Below are positions 1 to 12,200 of a stretch of 64,000 nt of DNA, piece after piece (the stretch's first letter is position 1; every line of letters starts with the position of its first letter). Below the pieces are notes generated by a model. That model searched no databases. It was not told the origin of the DNA and saw only the letters and a list, made by a program, of their open reading frames with translations. Location of the stretch: contig JAMXSV010000026.1 of NCBI GenBank assembly GCA_027559495.1, positions 1,550,001-1,614,000 of the forward strand. The letters are read 5' to 3'. Origin of the DNA: Aurifilum marmelostoma (taxonomy: Eukaryota > Ascomycota > Sordariomycetes > Diaporthales > Cryphonectriaceae). A program made the translations under genes and the position numbers.

Positions 1-20
1 TTTGATGATTCCGTCGGGTA

Positions 21-236
21 TCATGCGGCCTTTGGCCTCTGAATCTTCTGTGGAGAGGTACAGGCCGCGTCCGAGTCCCATATCCAACATTGCTCGCACG
101 ATCCGATCATATCGATGTTTGCCCATATGGTCTTGTCGGCGCAGGGAGTCTGAATGAGGCTAGCTGGGTTGCAGAACTTGGCAAAAGTGAAGGTTTGATG
201 CCTGCACCGGAACGTGTGGGCATAATATTCGCACAT
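21..236 (-). CDS. Small cysteine-rich hypothetical protein (71 aa)
   Basis: ATG at 236 (minus) opens a 71-residue frame ending in TGA at 21-23. It starts MCEYYAHTFRC and has six cysteines at about residues 2, 11, 22, 32, 47 and 50, the last two as a CxxC-like pair, plus a His next to the second Cys. The MCxxY...C.H...C...C..C layout resembles small zinc-binding-like orphan proteins common in Sordariomycetes; that comparison is from memory. There is no signal peptide at this ATG, so a cytosolic or nuclear metal-binding protein is more likely than a secreted effector. An upstream in-frame stretch (to 419) uses a non-ATG codon and looks random, so I chose the internal ATG. A further 3' exon beyond the window start cannot be excluded. 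Function unknown. Confidence 0.5.
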   Translation of the reverse strand: MCEYYAHTFRCRHQTFTFAKFCNPASLIQTPCADKTIWANIDMIGSCEQCWIWDSDAACTSPQKIQRPKAA

Positions 237-3200
237 CGTGAATGGCCCCGACAGAAGCAGCAGGGTAAATATTATGTGTGGAGGGTTCACTTTCACGCGG
301 TCGTGTGCTTGCGTGGATACAGACCAGGCTCGTGCTCTAGCTCTGAGGAGAGCACATGCAGACCAATTTACAAGCGAACGCGAGGGGGGGGGATGTGAGA
401 GAGAATGCCATACGAGCAATCAGAGGGTTGTAACGGCTGCCGAGAAGGCGAGATATATCCACGAGGGACCGTACTGACGTGCACCGCATTGGCTCATTCG
501 TCAGATCATATGCAGAAGGAGAAGGTTGCATCTGAACCTGGGAAGCGCTGGTGCACATGAGCAAGCACCGCTGCTTCACTCACCCAAACACTTACGTCCT
601 GACGGATAGGGGCGGATCAGCTCTCCCCGTTGGGCAGCTCATAGCGCTTTCGGTATGAGACAAACATGCGTCCATCAGGGCTCTCACGAGACCCAAGGGA
701 TATGTCTGACCGTCCCGTACGTGGCAGCATACACGTGTGCAGGGCCTTCAAGGCCACTGCGGTGGCGCGAATTCCTCCACCGTGTCCGGAAAACCTCACC
801 TGTCCAACGACGCCAGCTGGCCAGGCCTCCCGGATCAAGGTACGTAGAACATGTGGTCCTCCACCAGCAGACGAATCTAGGCTCAGCGGCCTCAATCAGA
901 TGCAAGACAAAGTCCCCAACGACCGCATCACTTATTTAGGATGTCATCTAACTAATGCTTGGGAAACGTCCTTACTAGATGCATTGGATCCCGACCCTAG
1001 GCCACTGCCAGTCTATGAGACGGTCTGCAGGCTGTACAAGTCATGCTGGTTGTGTGACCTGAATCGAGCAGCCTTCAGAGTGGGCTGCAGAGACTGGTCG
1101 ACACGGCAGAACTGCAGTACGTGTCCGCTCTGGGCTCACCAGGCACTTCAACTCAGCAGGTCCTTCTCCGTGCAAGCATCGAGAGGGGGCCTGCGCGGAG
1201 GGTGTGCGGACAGTCTTGTAAAAAAAAAAAAAAAAAAAAAAAAGGTGAGCAAGTAAAGCATTTGCGACGAGAGGGATTGGGCCTAGTTGACGTGGTATTT
1301 CGTTGGTGTTTACCGCTTGGCGCAGTGTAAGCCATCCAGTACCTCCTTGAGAGCGGACGGTGTGTCTGACGGCTTTGCAAACATCCTCACCGCTAGTTTG
1401 CATTCCGCTCCCCCATCGTATTTTGGGCGGCATATACGCAAGAGATATGATGCGTCACCCTGTAAGTAGGCCACGCTTGTGGTTTGTCGTGGTGCGCATG
1501 GTTTGATTGAGCGAGAAGGTTAGTCACCATACCCGGACATGCCAGACCGTGAAAGATCAAAGCCACCAACAAACCAAGCACGACGCGCGCCTGTTTTGAT
1601 GGTTGAAGAGCTCTGCAACGACGAGTTGCAACGAGACCGCGTCGCAGCACGGCTTTCGAAGGTCGCTCTCGGCCGGCACCACATGAACGGTGCACCTCGG
1701 CACTCTCACCACAGAGTGTGGTATCGGGAAATTGGGTGGCTAAAACTGGGCTTGCATAAAGGAATGAAATGCTAGGGGAATTTCCCGAGAACCGGACCGT
1801 TGGTCTGTTGTGGTGTAGTGGTGTGGTTTAGCTCGTCGTGGCGTGCCGTCCCTGGAGTAGTCGTCTTGAGGACAGAGAGGGAGAGCCTCGTGGCTAAGCT
1901 GCAAGTAAGATGCGCCCTTAAATATGGTTACTATCCTGATGGTGGGCGGTGAGGTACGCCTGCAGCGACGACGAATAAATGCTCAAGCCTTGTCGATTCT
2001 GACGACCATCCCGAACAGACCACTTTTGAAAAACAAAAATGTTTGCACCTTGTTTCGCTGCAGTGGAAATGAGGTAGGCCACAAGGGTGTCACACCCGCC
2101 CAGCGCTGTGCATTTCGGTTGCATACGGGCGGTGTTCTAGATGAGCGACTCGTGTCATGGTGCCATGTAACGGTCAAGACATACATGACAATGTCGGGCA
2201 GCCATGTGTGATCGGGACAAGGCCCAAAATTACCATGCAGCTCTGAGAGAGGTGAGTCGAATCGAGGTCAGGTAAGGCCGGTCATATGGCAGACGCGGGT
2301 GAGAAACAAGGCAAAGAAGTAAGGTGCGGAGGGGCCACGGAGAATGGAAGACAATGTCTGAGACACACGGTCTGGGAATTTTCCCCATCGGACCAGATTG
2401 GGATGGCCAAAGATGGGACGGACTTTTGACCGCGCGGAGATGTGGAAAATATTGACGATCAAGAGGAAAGAAGAATAGGACGAGAAGACGATGAGGTAAC
2501 CCCATGGCTACGGCAGCCAAGATCCAGCAGCTTTTTTATTGCTCATGGCGCATCCCTGCTCCTTGCCCTTCAAGCACACTGTTTCTTCCTGGGACGCTGA
2601 GGAAGGCGCAAGCCCACCTGGGAGCTTCCGTCTTCAGGTCCAGGTGCCATACCAGCTTAAACCTGGGAAGGCGCACCTCAACATCCTACTTAGGCAAGGT
2701 GACGAGGAGCTAATATCTCGACCTCTCGAGAGGTAAGCAGCTGAGCTGTCTGGACTTCTTTCCTTCCCGTCCTCTCGTCCTCGTGTCGTCTTCGTCCCGC
2801 GACAAAGTCAGCTCTTTGACAACACCTATCACCGCCACCGTGCGGCATGTCAAGTCCAGCCCACTTTACGCAAGGGCATGGACATGGGCATTACCAGCTA
2901 GAGGGCCCTTGCTTTGCACCTGACGAGGCGCTCCCACTGGTCCTGGGCCAGCACCACTTGAGGCTGCGCCTGGCCTTATCCAGTCCATGACTTGCATACG
3001 ATGTCAATTGCACACATGGGTCCCTTTGTCCGCTTCCCTGCACCTCATCATCGAGTCACTTGTCGAGTCCTCCGGTCCCAGCAAGCGCCGACCTCTCTGC
3101 AGCGGCCGCCAGTAGACGCGCGCGTGTCGGTTCCAGCACATGACGTTGTTTGACGCAGCGTCTTGAAAGCGAGCTCCTGCGGGGTCCGGCGGTGATCACC

Positions 3201-5156
3201 GTACTGCTATGGTACTATTGAAGCTCGATCAGACCGACTCCAGGGCCGCATGACGGGTTTGGGTGCTTGGGACTTGTTACGTCCAACCTCGGACGTCTGC
3301 ACTAAGTGCGGTGGCAGGGGCTGGGCCTACGGTTGCTCTTACGGTGGCAAGGGCTGCCTCACCCATCGACGTGGGGACTCCGCCCAAACCTTGAAAGTGA
3401 CCTGGCAGGGCGGACAGGAAAGAAAGCTTCAAGACCATGCAGTGCCAGGTGCCATGCCATGCGCCGCCTCTGCCGTTGAACAAGTCATCTTGCAGGAGAA
3501 CCCGTCTGCATCGTCATCATTCTTAACCACACCTACGCCCCACGCCGGCCACTCCAGCAGGCCAAGTCGTCATATCCTTGGGTTTCATTGTCCTTGAAAG
3601 CACAGCTCTTGAGCTGTGCATAATAATACTACCCCGGGTAGCCTGTTCAGCCACAAATTTCTGGTCGCACTCGCTACCCCAACAACCCTTCATTACCTTA
3701 TTTTCTTTTTTCCTCTGTTTGTTCCCCATCCAATCTGTTACTGTTTACTACAGATTGCACTACTATCAGGACGACGTATTCGACGAATACAAAAGAGCGA
3801 CTGCAGGGTGCAGCTCCCTTTTAGCCGGGTAGAGCAGACTGGGGTCCTGGGGCCATACCCACGACTCCTATTCTCTCGTGTATGCATGCATGCATGCACT
3901 CCACGGAATTCTGCACGTAGCGTTCCCTCGTCCTGCGCCGCCCTGCAGGCTCCCCTTAGGGCTACATCGTCCGCTGCAGAGTCGGCACGTCTGGGCGTAC
4001 CTGCGCCTGCGGCTAAGAGGGTCCATTGGCATCCTTCATCTCCGGCGGTACTGCACACTTACTTACATAGCTGAGATCGCAACCCAACCCGACCAGGTCA
4101 GGTCTCCTCCGCTCACAACTTTTTTTGTCCCTGAAGCTGTGGTTGACGAGACCCTTCGACAGGCCTCCAGACAGGTTTTTCGTACCCCTGAAGAGGCTCA
4201 ACAAGCGCCTGACCTCGATTCTGGCGGCTCCACTTACACCCTTGTTCACTAAAACTTGAGGTTTTGAGAGGGATTTCGGCTGCCCGGTTCGCTCGTATCT
4301 CACCGCTTGTGGCTGGGAACTTATCACGGGAACGTCAGTCCTCGTCCAGAACAAGAAACGTCGGGTCCGCACGCCCTCTGACACCAATTCGCCGAGATTT
4401 TGCTGTGCGCCGCAACAACATTATACAGGAATGGTCTCTTGGCTTCCACCAGAACAGTAGCGCTCATATTTGCAATGCTCCTTGTCGACCTGACGAAATC
4501 GCATCTCAACACGAAGCTTATACCATCCTGAAGCAACGCGGTCAATTGTTGGCTCAAAATTGACGTGCCTGAACTTGAATATACGCGGCGTCTCATCCCA
4601 GAGGGTTGCTGGTGGAGAACACTATTGGTCAGTCGGACACCACTGATGTGCAAAGGTTAGTGAGGGGGAGCTGACACGATATTACTGATAGCTCTCATAT
4701 CGTTGGAACCTGGTATATTCCACATCGGCAGTGAGACGACAATTCTCAACAAGCGGATTGGCCACACGACCATCGCGGATAAGTCCACATCGACTCATGC
4801 TTCTTGCACGTCACCAACAGCAGCTCGTCTCCCCTTATGTGGCATCGAGAGGTTTTAGTAGATCCGCCACTTACCCTCCTACCTCGGAGGAAAATCATCA
4901 TCACCCTTTACTGGGAGGCGTCTGAAGCAAGAAGCCGTTTGCACTTTCGTCGATATTCCTCCACGATCTTATAGTCTCAACGCTCACGGCTGAGACATTA
5001 TCGAGCTTCTTGGCTGCGACGGCCAACCAGAATCGGAGGGAATCTATAGGGAGTCAATACGCCACATTTCAAGCCCTCAGTGACTTCTAGAGGACTACGT
5101 TCGCCTACGCCAGGCAATCAGCACAACAAGTGACCCTCCGGCCCCTTTCAAATTTG
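237..5156. other. Gene-poor stretch, no supported gene
   Basis: Only short overlapping frames of low-complexity or random-looking composition are present on both strands, and I could build no spliced model. It holds a 24-nt A tract (1220-1243). The part nearest the 14-3-3-like gene (about 3,570-5,156) is C/T-rich in places and is probably its promoter and leader. Frames at 3878-4252 (+), 4013-4387 (-) and 4731-4925 (+) were examined and not accepted. Confidence 0.5.
1220..1243 (+). repeat. (A)24 homopolymer
   Basis: Twenty-four consecutive A residues follow TCTTGT and are followed by GGTGAGC. No coding or retroelement sequence is recognisable upstream, and no target-site duplication was found by eye. 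Confidence 0.95.
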
Positions 5157-6158
5157 ATGGCATCTTCGGTGGTCGATCGGAAATTCCTTGGCAAGCTTGC
5201 CAAGGAAGTGGAACCTGAGAACCCGCTGCTCTCTTCCATCTTATACAAGCTTCTTGGTCTATCCCACCAGCTCTCTGAACTCTTGGTCAGGGCGCGAAAG
5301 CAACGAAAACTAGGGCCCGAGAATGCGAGCGAGGGGTCTCAGACACTTTACAACCATATCCTGTGGCTGGCGAGGGAGGGTCTGGTCATGCTGGAGCAGT
5401 ATGTGCTTCCGATGGTAGCCAACTCGGGCGTCTTGAAGGTGCTTGCATACAAATTGCGCGCCTCCCTGTACCACGTCGTCGTCCTGTTCCACAACCAACC
5501 CCCGGTATCTGCAAGGTATATATCGTCACCGGATTCCACTCCTTCCAGGCTCGACAAGGGCAAAGGCATAGCAAGAGACGATGATTTCTTCGAGGCCCCG
5601 CCGGCCATGCAGCAAAGAAGTCCTTACGAAGGCGGGCCCGTCGCACCGCCACCAGGCTTCGGTCCAGAACCACCAGGCGCATTTCTTCTCCCTGTGGGCG
5701 ACTACCTCCCCACTGCGCATAGACATTTTCGCGACGCATTATCCCTTGCGGATAAACATCTTTGGGGCTCCCACTCATTGCGACTCTCCATCAAGACAGA
5801 ATACTCTGCCTTTCTATACGAATGCGCCCACGACGAGGAAGCTAGCCGTAAGCTCGCGCGCAAAACGATCAATGAGGTGTACGAGGCAACCGAGGGCATC
5901 GACAACGATATGTTTCAGGATGCCTGCGAGCTTGTCACCGTTCTAGGCAGGATGATGAAGCGGGGTCAGCCACCATCCAACAGGAGCAAGGCGTCGAGTC
6001 CGGGCACTGTGATTGGTGCGCAGCAGCAGGCTGGGGCTCCATTGTCCAGGGAAGCGGAAGAAGAGGCGCTGGACGAGCCGAGCCCGCTGGATGAGGCTGC
6101 AATGTCGAGCTCTGTTATGCCTCCTCCAGCTTCTGAGGCGCAGCCAGGGTTCATATGA
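5157..6158 (+). CDS. Divergent 14-3-3-like protein (333 aa)
   Basis: A single uninterrupted exon. ATG at 5157 begins MASSVVDRK; the frame runs upstream only to a non-ATG codon. Residues about 1-115 are all-helical. The stretch RLSIKTEYSAFLYEC followed by ASRKLARKTINEVYEA (about residues 212-245) aligns with 14-3-3 helices 7-8 (pattern SVFYYEI...A..LAK.AFDDAIAE). Canonical 14-3-3 proteins are about 250 aa and bind phosphoserine peptides. Here a roughly 65-residue Pro/Gly-rich insert (about 125-190) lies where the Arg-Tyr of the phosphate pocket should be. The conserved Asn before the FSVFYYE motif appears to be Glu. The C-terminus is a Ser/Pro/Glu-rich tail ending QPGFI. I infer a 14-3-3 fold that has probably lost normal phosphopeptide binding. 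The family is sound; the role is unknown. Confidence 0.85.
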   Translation: MASSVVDRKFLGKLAKEVEPENPLLSSILYKLLGLSHQLSELLVRARKQRKLGPENASEGSQTLYNHILWLAREGLVMLEQYVLPMVANSGVLKVLAYKLRASLYHVVVLFHNQPPVSARYISSPDSTPSRLDKGKGIARDDDFFEAPPAMQQRSPYEGGPVAPPPGFGPEPPGAFLLPVGDYLPTAHRHFRDALSLADKHLWGSHSLRLSIKTEYSAFLYECAHDEEASRKLARKTINEVYEATEGIDNDMFQDACELVTVLGRMMKRGQPPSNRSKASSPGTVIGAQQQAGAPLSREAEEEALDEPSPLDEAAMSSSVMPPPASEAQPGFI

Positions 6159-8337
6159 TAGGTGGGGACGAATAGGTGCCAGCCAACGAGTTCCGGAGTG
6201 CAGCCACCCCGAAACTGGAGCCTTTGATGCTCCTATCCCAGAAGCATAGGCATATCTGGCCTATGAAGGAGAGACTTTGGTTGTGAAAAGTCCAGCAGTG
6301 GACGATTTTGAGTCCACAAAGTACGGAAACGTCTTTTGCATCGTACCTGATACCCCAGACCGTTTAATATTACATACCTGGATTGCGGTGGAAGAGATCG
6401 TGAGTAAGTAAGCAACAGAGGGGAGGAATGCAAAGCGAAATTTTGGTGAACCAGCGACTTCATTTGTGCGTGGGCACAACTATCGAATAGATTAGCACAG
6501 CGGCTAGTGATCTATTCCAATAATCCTCATGAAAAAAATCTGTATTACTGTAATCGAATGGATTAGCGTATTGTTGCTTTTGATAATTAATTGCGGGCAT
6601 ACAATGCCGAGAAGCACCTCGGCGATCTTGGTGATGATGGTGCTCATAATTGGAATTTGGCTCTTGGCTACGTACACCAAGCCGTAAACTATGAATATAG
6701 GCACACTATAGTAGCAAGTCTGAGTAGTTCTAGGTGTGACAATCAATACGACACATCACTCTAAGATAGGAATGCACATGGGTGGTGTCGCTTTGGATGC
6801 AGGGCCAAGTGATTGCTGGTGCTGGCCACAATGTGCTTAGAGCATAAATGTTGTTGGATGATAACAAGGAGACTTGGTTGTTTTTATTCTCTCTAAAGAT
6901 ATCGATTCTCAGCATCAATGACAAGTATCGGTCACTCTACGTCGTCAAATATCTATGAGTACTGGTTTATAGCCCGCTGACGCCTCCTGTGTACTAACGA
7001 AACTTTGTCCCTAATTATATCGAAATGTCTTCTTGCGCTTCCTTATGAGAGGCCAAGATGTCCCAATAACGTTTTCAAGAACTCAGATTACTCCAGAATC
7101 ACAATTCCTTCTGTCGATGAGGTTAAATAGTACATCCTATTCGAGAGATCTTCCGACCTGTGATGGGTAATGAATTAATATCTCTTAGAAGAGACTGACG
7201 ATTGACAGGCCCTGGAATACCCGGCTTCTTTTTCACACACCCATACCTCCACCGAAGACGGAAAATTGAATTCTAGAGGAAGCATTTTCACAGATATTTT
7301 GATAGCGCTAGAATGCTCACTCGGCCCATGTTTGTGATGACGTTGTGCAGTGGAGCCATATTACATCTCTGATAGATGATGCACTGTTGGTCCGCGATCC
7401 TGCACCGCAGCACGCCATGCTGACAACATCAAAAGAAGGTCAGTCTCCGATGCAAGTAACAGTTATCACGCCCGAAAGTCAGGATGGCTTGGTTTGAGAG
7501 ATGACTCCTTACGAACCCTCCCGGCACAAAAGCGCAGATATCAAGTTAGCCACGTATTGTCTTCCTCAGTGGCGGCGGCTGCTAGCTTGCAGCAAACGAC
7601 ACATTCATAGTGCAAAGGATCGATGTAATTAGTGGATTTATTCTGGAAGTGGAAAAGGCTTCTAGGCCCTTTTTATATATGCTCTGACTGGGGAGATATA
7701 TCCGGTCTTGCCCTCTGCGACTCCTTTGTCTGCCGAGATGATGCCCCGGCCTCCAGTGTATGCACCCCGAATTCTGGCCCATCAAAACACATTACCCGGG
7801 TCGCGAAGGGCCCCTCCTGTATGACTGTAATAGAGAAATAAGAAGAAGAAAAAAAAGAAATAAGACGAGATGGGTATCCTTATGTGTCACGACAGCCCTG
7901 TGTTTTTCCTGGGCTCGGGGAGAAAAGCCTTGAACGCCTGCCTGTGTGCCTTACCCTCCAACCACCCTCTCGAGGCGCCGGATAAAATTTCATAAGCTGA
8001 CAACGTTGAGGAGTGGGTCTATCCCAGAAACCATATCCCTAGTTCATAATCGAAAGATGCTTGTTATCACCACGGTACCTGTGCCGCATTACCGGTGCTC
8101 ATCTCTTCACCGGTCCCTGTCCTCCAGGGCTGTTGGTTCCCATTATGAGAAAAAGCAAAGAAACAAAAGAAGTTCGTTTCCAAATCTATTGTCGGTTTGA
8201 GTCAATACCAGATGCTCCTCATTTCTCATAGGTCTCGAAAAAAGAAAAGAAACCAAGCATAAAAATAGAACTCACAAGTCATCACGCTGTTTTCTTTCCC
8301 TTATCGTTTTTTCCCCCTTCTTTTTCTTCTTCTTCAT
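6159..8337. other. Intergenic region with an AT-rich island
   Basis: Lies between the 3' ends of the 14-3-3-like gene (+) and the bZIP gene (-), so it holds both 3' UTRs. About 6480-7600 is noticeably AT-richer than its surroundings and rich in TG/CA and TA steps, as in old mutated (RIP-like) repeat DNA in fungi. No transposon domain can be read. The best frame, at 6504-6746 (-), is hydrophobic but matches nothing I know. No gene supported. Confidence 0.45.
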
Positions 8338-9263
8338 CTAACGTCTCCTCCCCGAAGTGCTGCCACCGTCCCCTGAAAAAGCGTCGTAAGAGAAGTAGGA
8401 CGGGCTAGAAGACGAAGCCGAAGTGTCGAAATACCTGTCATCGGCCAAATCATACCCATAGGCACCCCCACTCAAGTCGTCCCCGCCAAACGAGGCCCCC
8501 CCCGGCGGTGAACTGCGGGTCGTAGTACTGCTGCTGCTGCTGCTGAGAGTCAATATACTGCTGCTGATCCGAGGCGCCCCGCCAGCTGCCCTGCTGGCTG
8601 GCCGACTCGTGACCCCGTGCGACCATGTGCGGGATGTTGAGGCCGCCCCAGGGAAGGCCCGAGAGCTGGTCGTCGCCTGTGAGGTCGGTGCCGAAGGGGA
8701 CGGCGTATGAGGACCCGGCTAGCTCCTGGTTGCGGGCATCCCGCTCTTGGCGCTCCTTTTGCTCACGGGCCTTTTCGCCTGTCTATGGTGTTAGCTGGTT
8801 ACATCCAATATAGGAAGTCTTGATGCTTACGGAATTTGCGCTGCGCGATGCGGTTCTGGATCCGTCGTCGCTCTTCCGGCTCCGTCACATCTGCCCAGTC
8901 GTCTCTCTTGGACGATGAGTGCTTGGACGAGGAAGAGCTGGAGTGGTGCTTCTTGGAGCTGCTGGACGAGGAGTGGTGTTTTGAGGACGAGCCGGAGGGC
9001 ATCTTGTCGGTGGTGGTCGATGCTGGTGGCTCTGTCTCAGTGTCTGAGCCGGAGGAAGAATATTGCTGAGACTTCTCGCGCTTCCTCTTGGTAGACGAAG
9101 AAGACTCTGGATGCTGCTTCTGCTGTGATATCGGCTGGAAGTCTTCCTGGCGGGGAGTGACCTGCTCTTCGGGCTGGTGTTCCTCCTCTTCTGGGAGATG
9201 TGAGGTTGTGATGGAGAGGCTGGCAATCGACTCGGTGATACCAGATGAGTCGGGGGAGGACAT
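8338..9263 (-). CDS. bZIP-type transcription factor, frame broken in a G8 run
   Basis: Exon 1 is 9263-8831 and exon 2 is 8778-8338. The 52-nt intron has donor GTAAGC, branch GCTAAC and acceptor CAG, and splits the Arg codon of KFR/EK. Start MSSPDSSG; an acidic, Ser/Lys/His-rich N-terminus; then a basic region ADVTEPEERRRIQNRIAQRKFR (about residues 123-145) with the fungal Pap1/Yap-like NxxAQxxFR signature. The following helix (EKAREQKERQERD) has no leucine heptads, so a classical zipper is missing. A poly-Gln stretch follows. As written, the frame ends early (stop 8450-8452, 253 aa). Skipping one base in the C8 (plus-strand) run at 8496-8503 keeps it open to the TAG at 8338, giving 290 aa with a Gly/Tyr/Asp/Ser-rich tail. 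Probably a nuclear DNA-binding regulator; targets unknown. Confidence 0.85.
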
Positions 9264-12200
9264 GTACCAGGGGCGTGAAAGAATCCAGAAGAGGAGAGTA
9301 TTCACGCCGTCGTAAGTAGAGGGAGGAGACTATCCCCACTTCTTCAAAAACAGACAAGTACTGCGCTCAAGTTTAACGATAGCTAAGAGATAATGGGATT
9401 ATACCCCATGGGATGTTACAAATAGATGTGCTCCACAACCGATTCTTTGACAGACAAGACTAGTCAGGATCAGGGGAGTGAATGGTATGGGTTATGCAGT
9501 GTCAACAACAATGGGCTCGATATGATATGATATGAACATGCAAGTGTAGGGCAACATGGAAGATGGACTGGAAATTCAGGTGGCAACATCTGGACAATTA
9601 TATAGCAGATGAAACATACATTGTCTAGACCACAACGGCAACCCTGACCAGCGCTTAGGTCGGGCAGAGGTAGACCAGGTCCCGCCTTGTACGTGTAAGT
9701 TGCAACGTATACCGTCTGGTCGACGCGTAGACCGATGAGCAAGGGGAAGAAAAGAGAGTGACAAGGGGCAAGGAGGGAAGAGCAAGAGCATTGGCCACTC
9801 CGGGCCATGCCGGCCGCGGACGACGAGTACTCCGAAGGGACTCGATGACTACCCAGACGCGACACAGGGTGACGCAGAGGTTGGAACATGGGGGTGTAGG
9901 GAAGGGGGGCCAGAGCCACACGCTAGATCAACGAAGAGGAGGGTGATGCACGAAACATCATCTCAAAGGAACCGCATGTGGGTACCGCGGGAGAATTACA
10001 TCGTAACGACATGGGGATGGAGAGGATGGCGGCACGAGGACCAAGGACGATGAGCAATGATGGGCGGCGTGTACACATGCATAGTAGTATGTACATAGTA
10101 CGTTTCCACCCGTCGTGTGGAGACGAGCTACCAGCCCGGATATAGAAGGAATAAAAAACAGAAAAAAGAAAAATAGATGCCTGGGGAACAGGCCGGTAAG
10201 ACCAGTCCCGGAAAGGAGAGGAGAAAGTAGAGGGAAAAAAAAAAAAGAAAACAAAAAGAGGAGAGCAAGGGAAAGCTTGCGCTTGCAAGCCGTGGTCTCG
10301 GAGCAGCAGGAGGGAATCGGGGCAGCGTGACCCGATCGATCCCTGCATGTTACGAGGAGGTTCGAACAAGAGAGACTTTGAGGCACAGGGACAGCCTTGT
10401 GTCTGACATGCTTGAACTAGTTTGCAGGAAAACCAAATAACGAGAAAAATACGACCCCAGACGGCCGTGATGCCCTGTGCTCGGGTCCACAGGTCTCTAG
10501 GACTTTGAGTCCTGAAGGACCTAAGGGAACGAGAAGGACAACCACCAGATAATACTCACTTCCAAGCTCGCTAGACTTTACGAGTTGTTCCCACGACCTA
10601 CTTGCCGACAGAGTCTTCTGCGGCGCAGATTGAATTTGCACCGCTTCGTCTGGTACTTATCCCGCCATTTCTTTCGAGGTCGAAACGTTTGTGTGGTACT
10701 GTGAGATAGCCTGGGGCGTGCGCATCAGCCATGCATATCAGGCAGACATGAATTTTGCCTCTCGAGATTGCCCTGGTTTCTTGTTGACTGCCTCCACACC
10801 ACTCCCTCCATACCACTCCCTCCATGATGACTGATGATGTGCACCTTTGTCGTCACGAGAGCTTTTAGACGATGGTTGAGGGATGCCTGGATGCCTCTTC
10901 CCCTCTTCCCTGACGGTCTACCATCAAGCAAATAAGCTTAATTTTTGACGGTTTCGGCGCTGCCGGTGAGAGCGATGACAGAAACGTAACACAACGGGAG
11001 TAACACCATGGTAAAGCCACGACGTGTACGCTTCCTCTCTCCCTCTCCGGCGTGACTGATAATCCTAAGCACATCTTGGTGTGCGTCTCGAGTTGTTCCG
11101 AAATGTTCTAATGCATACTTACGAGAAGAAGATTGGACGCGAAGCAGCGGCTGATCGATTTTCGGTCAAGGTGGTAATAATGGTGGTGTATGCGAGTACT
11201 TACTGATCTGCAGTGCATGTTCGGGCCGTGGACTGTCTGGGTACTATGCGCCGAGGCCTCAAGTATATCCCTTAGGCACCATCAGGCCTACAGACGCCTC
11301 AGCTGCGATACCCGTATGCAGTTTATGGAAGCTTGACGAATTTTGATAGGCTGACCAAGGGTGATGCGGCGACCTCATGTGGCTTGACGTGGCGTTGTCG
11401 ACAACATGCTCGAACGAAACCCCACCTCAAAGGCGCATCTGCGCACTGGGCCATAAGCGAGGTTGCGATAACCTGGTGTAGCACCAATGACAGTGACGCG
11501 TCTTCTGGACAAAGTCTGGCTCGTGAGACTTCGTGGCCTCGTCGTCGTTGTCGTCCAAGGGTTCCTTCATAAAGATCCTTCGGAGTTCGGTTTGGGCATG
11601 CGGCTGCGTGACCAACGAGGAGCTGCTCTCCCTTGTGTTGTGCTTTCTTACACCCTGACGTATGCTGAGGTCGTGGCCACTGTGGCCAGAGTGGTCTGAG
11701 GAAAAGTGTGTGTCCATCAGCAGAAAGAGCCACACCCTCCGTGAGGGTCTACATGCCAAGATAGGTATAAGGTCTCGACGGGAAGGAGGATCGTGGGAGG
11801 GTGGGGAGGGGGGAGGGGAGACAACTGCACCGCCGCAAGCCACAGATGACCAGATGCTCAATGACACACACACATGCTGCAGTCCCCTGATTGGCCACGT
11901 GAGGTGTTGATGCCGTGGTGCATGGGATGGCAACCCGGGATCAACATCCAGGGACGATGCATCAATGTACCCGGATGTCTTCCGTGAAGCCACAAATAGA
12001 AATGACAGGAGTCTTTGTCATGAACTCGTGGACGAGACGAGACAGAGGTGACTCCCAAAGCGCTAGTACGAAACTGATTAAGGCACAGGAAAAAAAAAAG
12101 AAAGAAAGAGAATATAGTGTCAGATTCGAGGGATCCGATGTGGTCCGGCCACGGTTCCTTGAGGAAACAAAGAAGAGGGGAACAAAAAAAAGATGACGCG

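Noticed and set aside
4013..4387. 124-codon minus-strand frame before the 14-3-3-like gene
   Set aside because: Non-conserved composition and overlapping frames on both strands; not supported.
11427..11993. 188-codon minus-strand frame containing a charged segment
   Set aside because: No homology recognised and no intron or promoter context; cannot be distinguished from chance.
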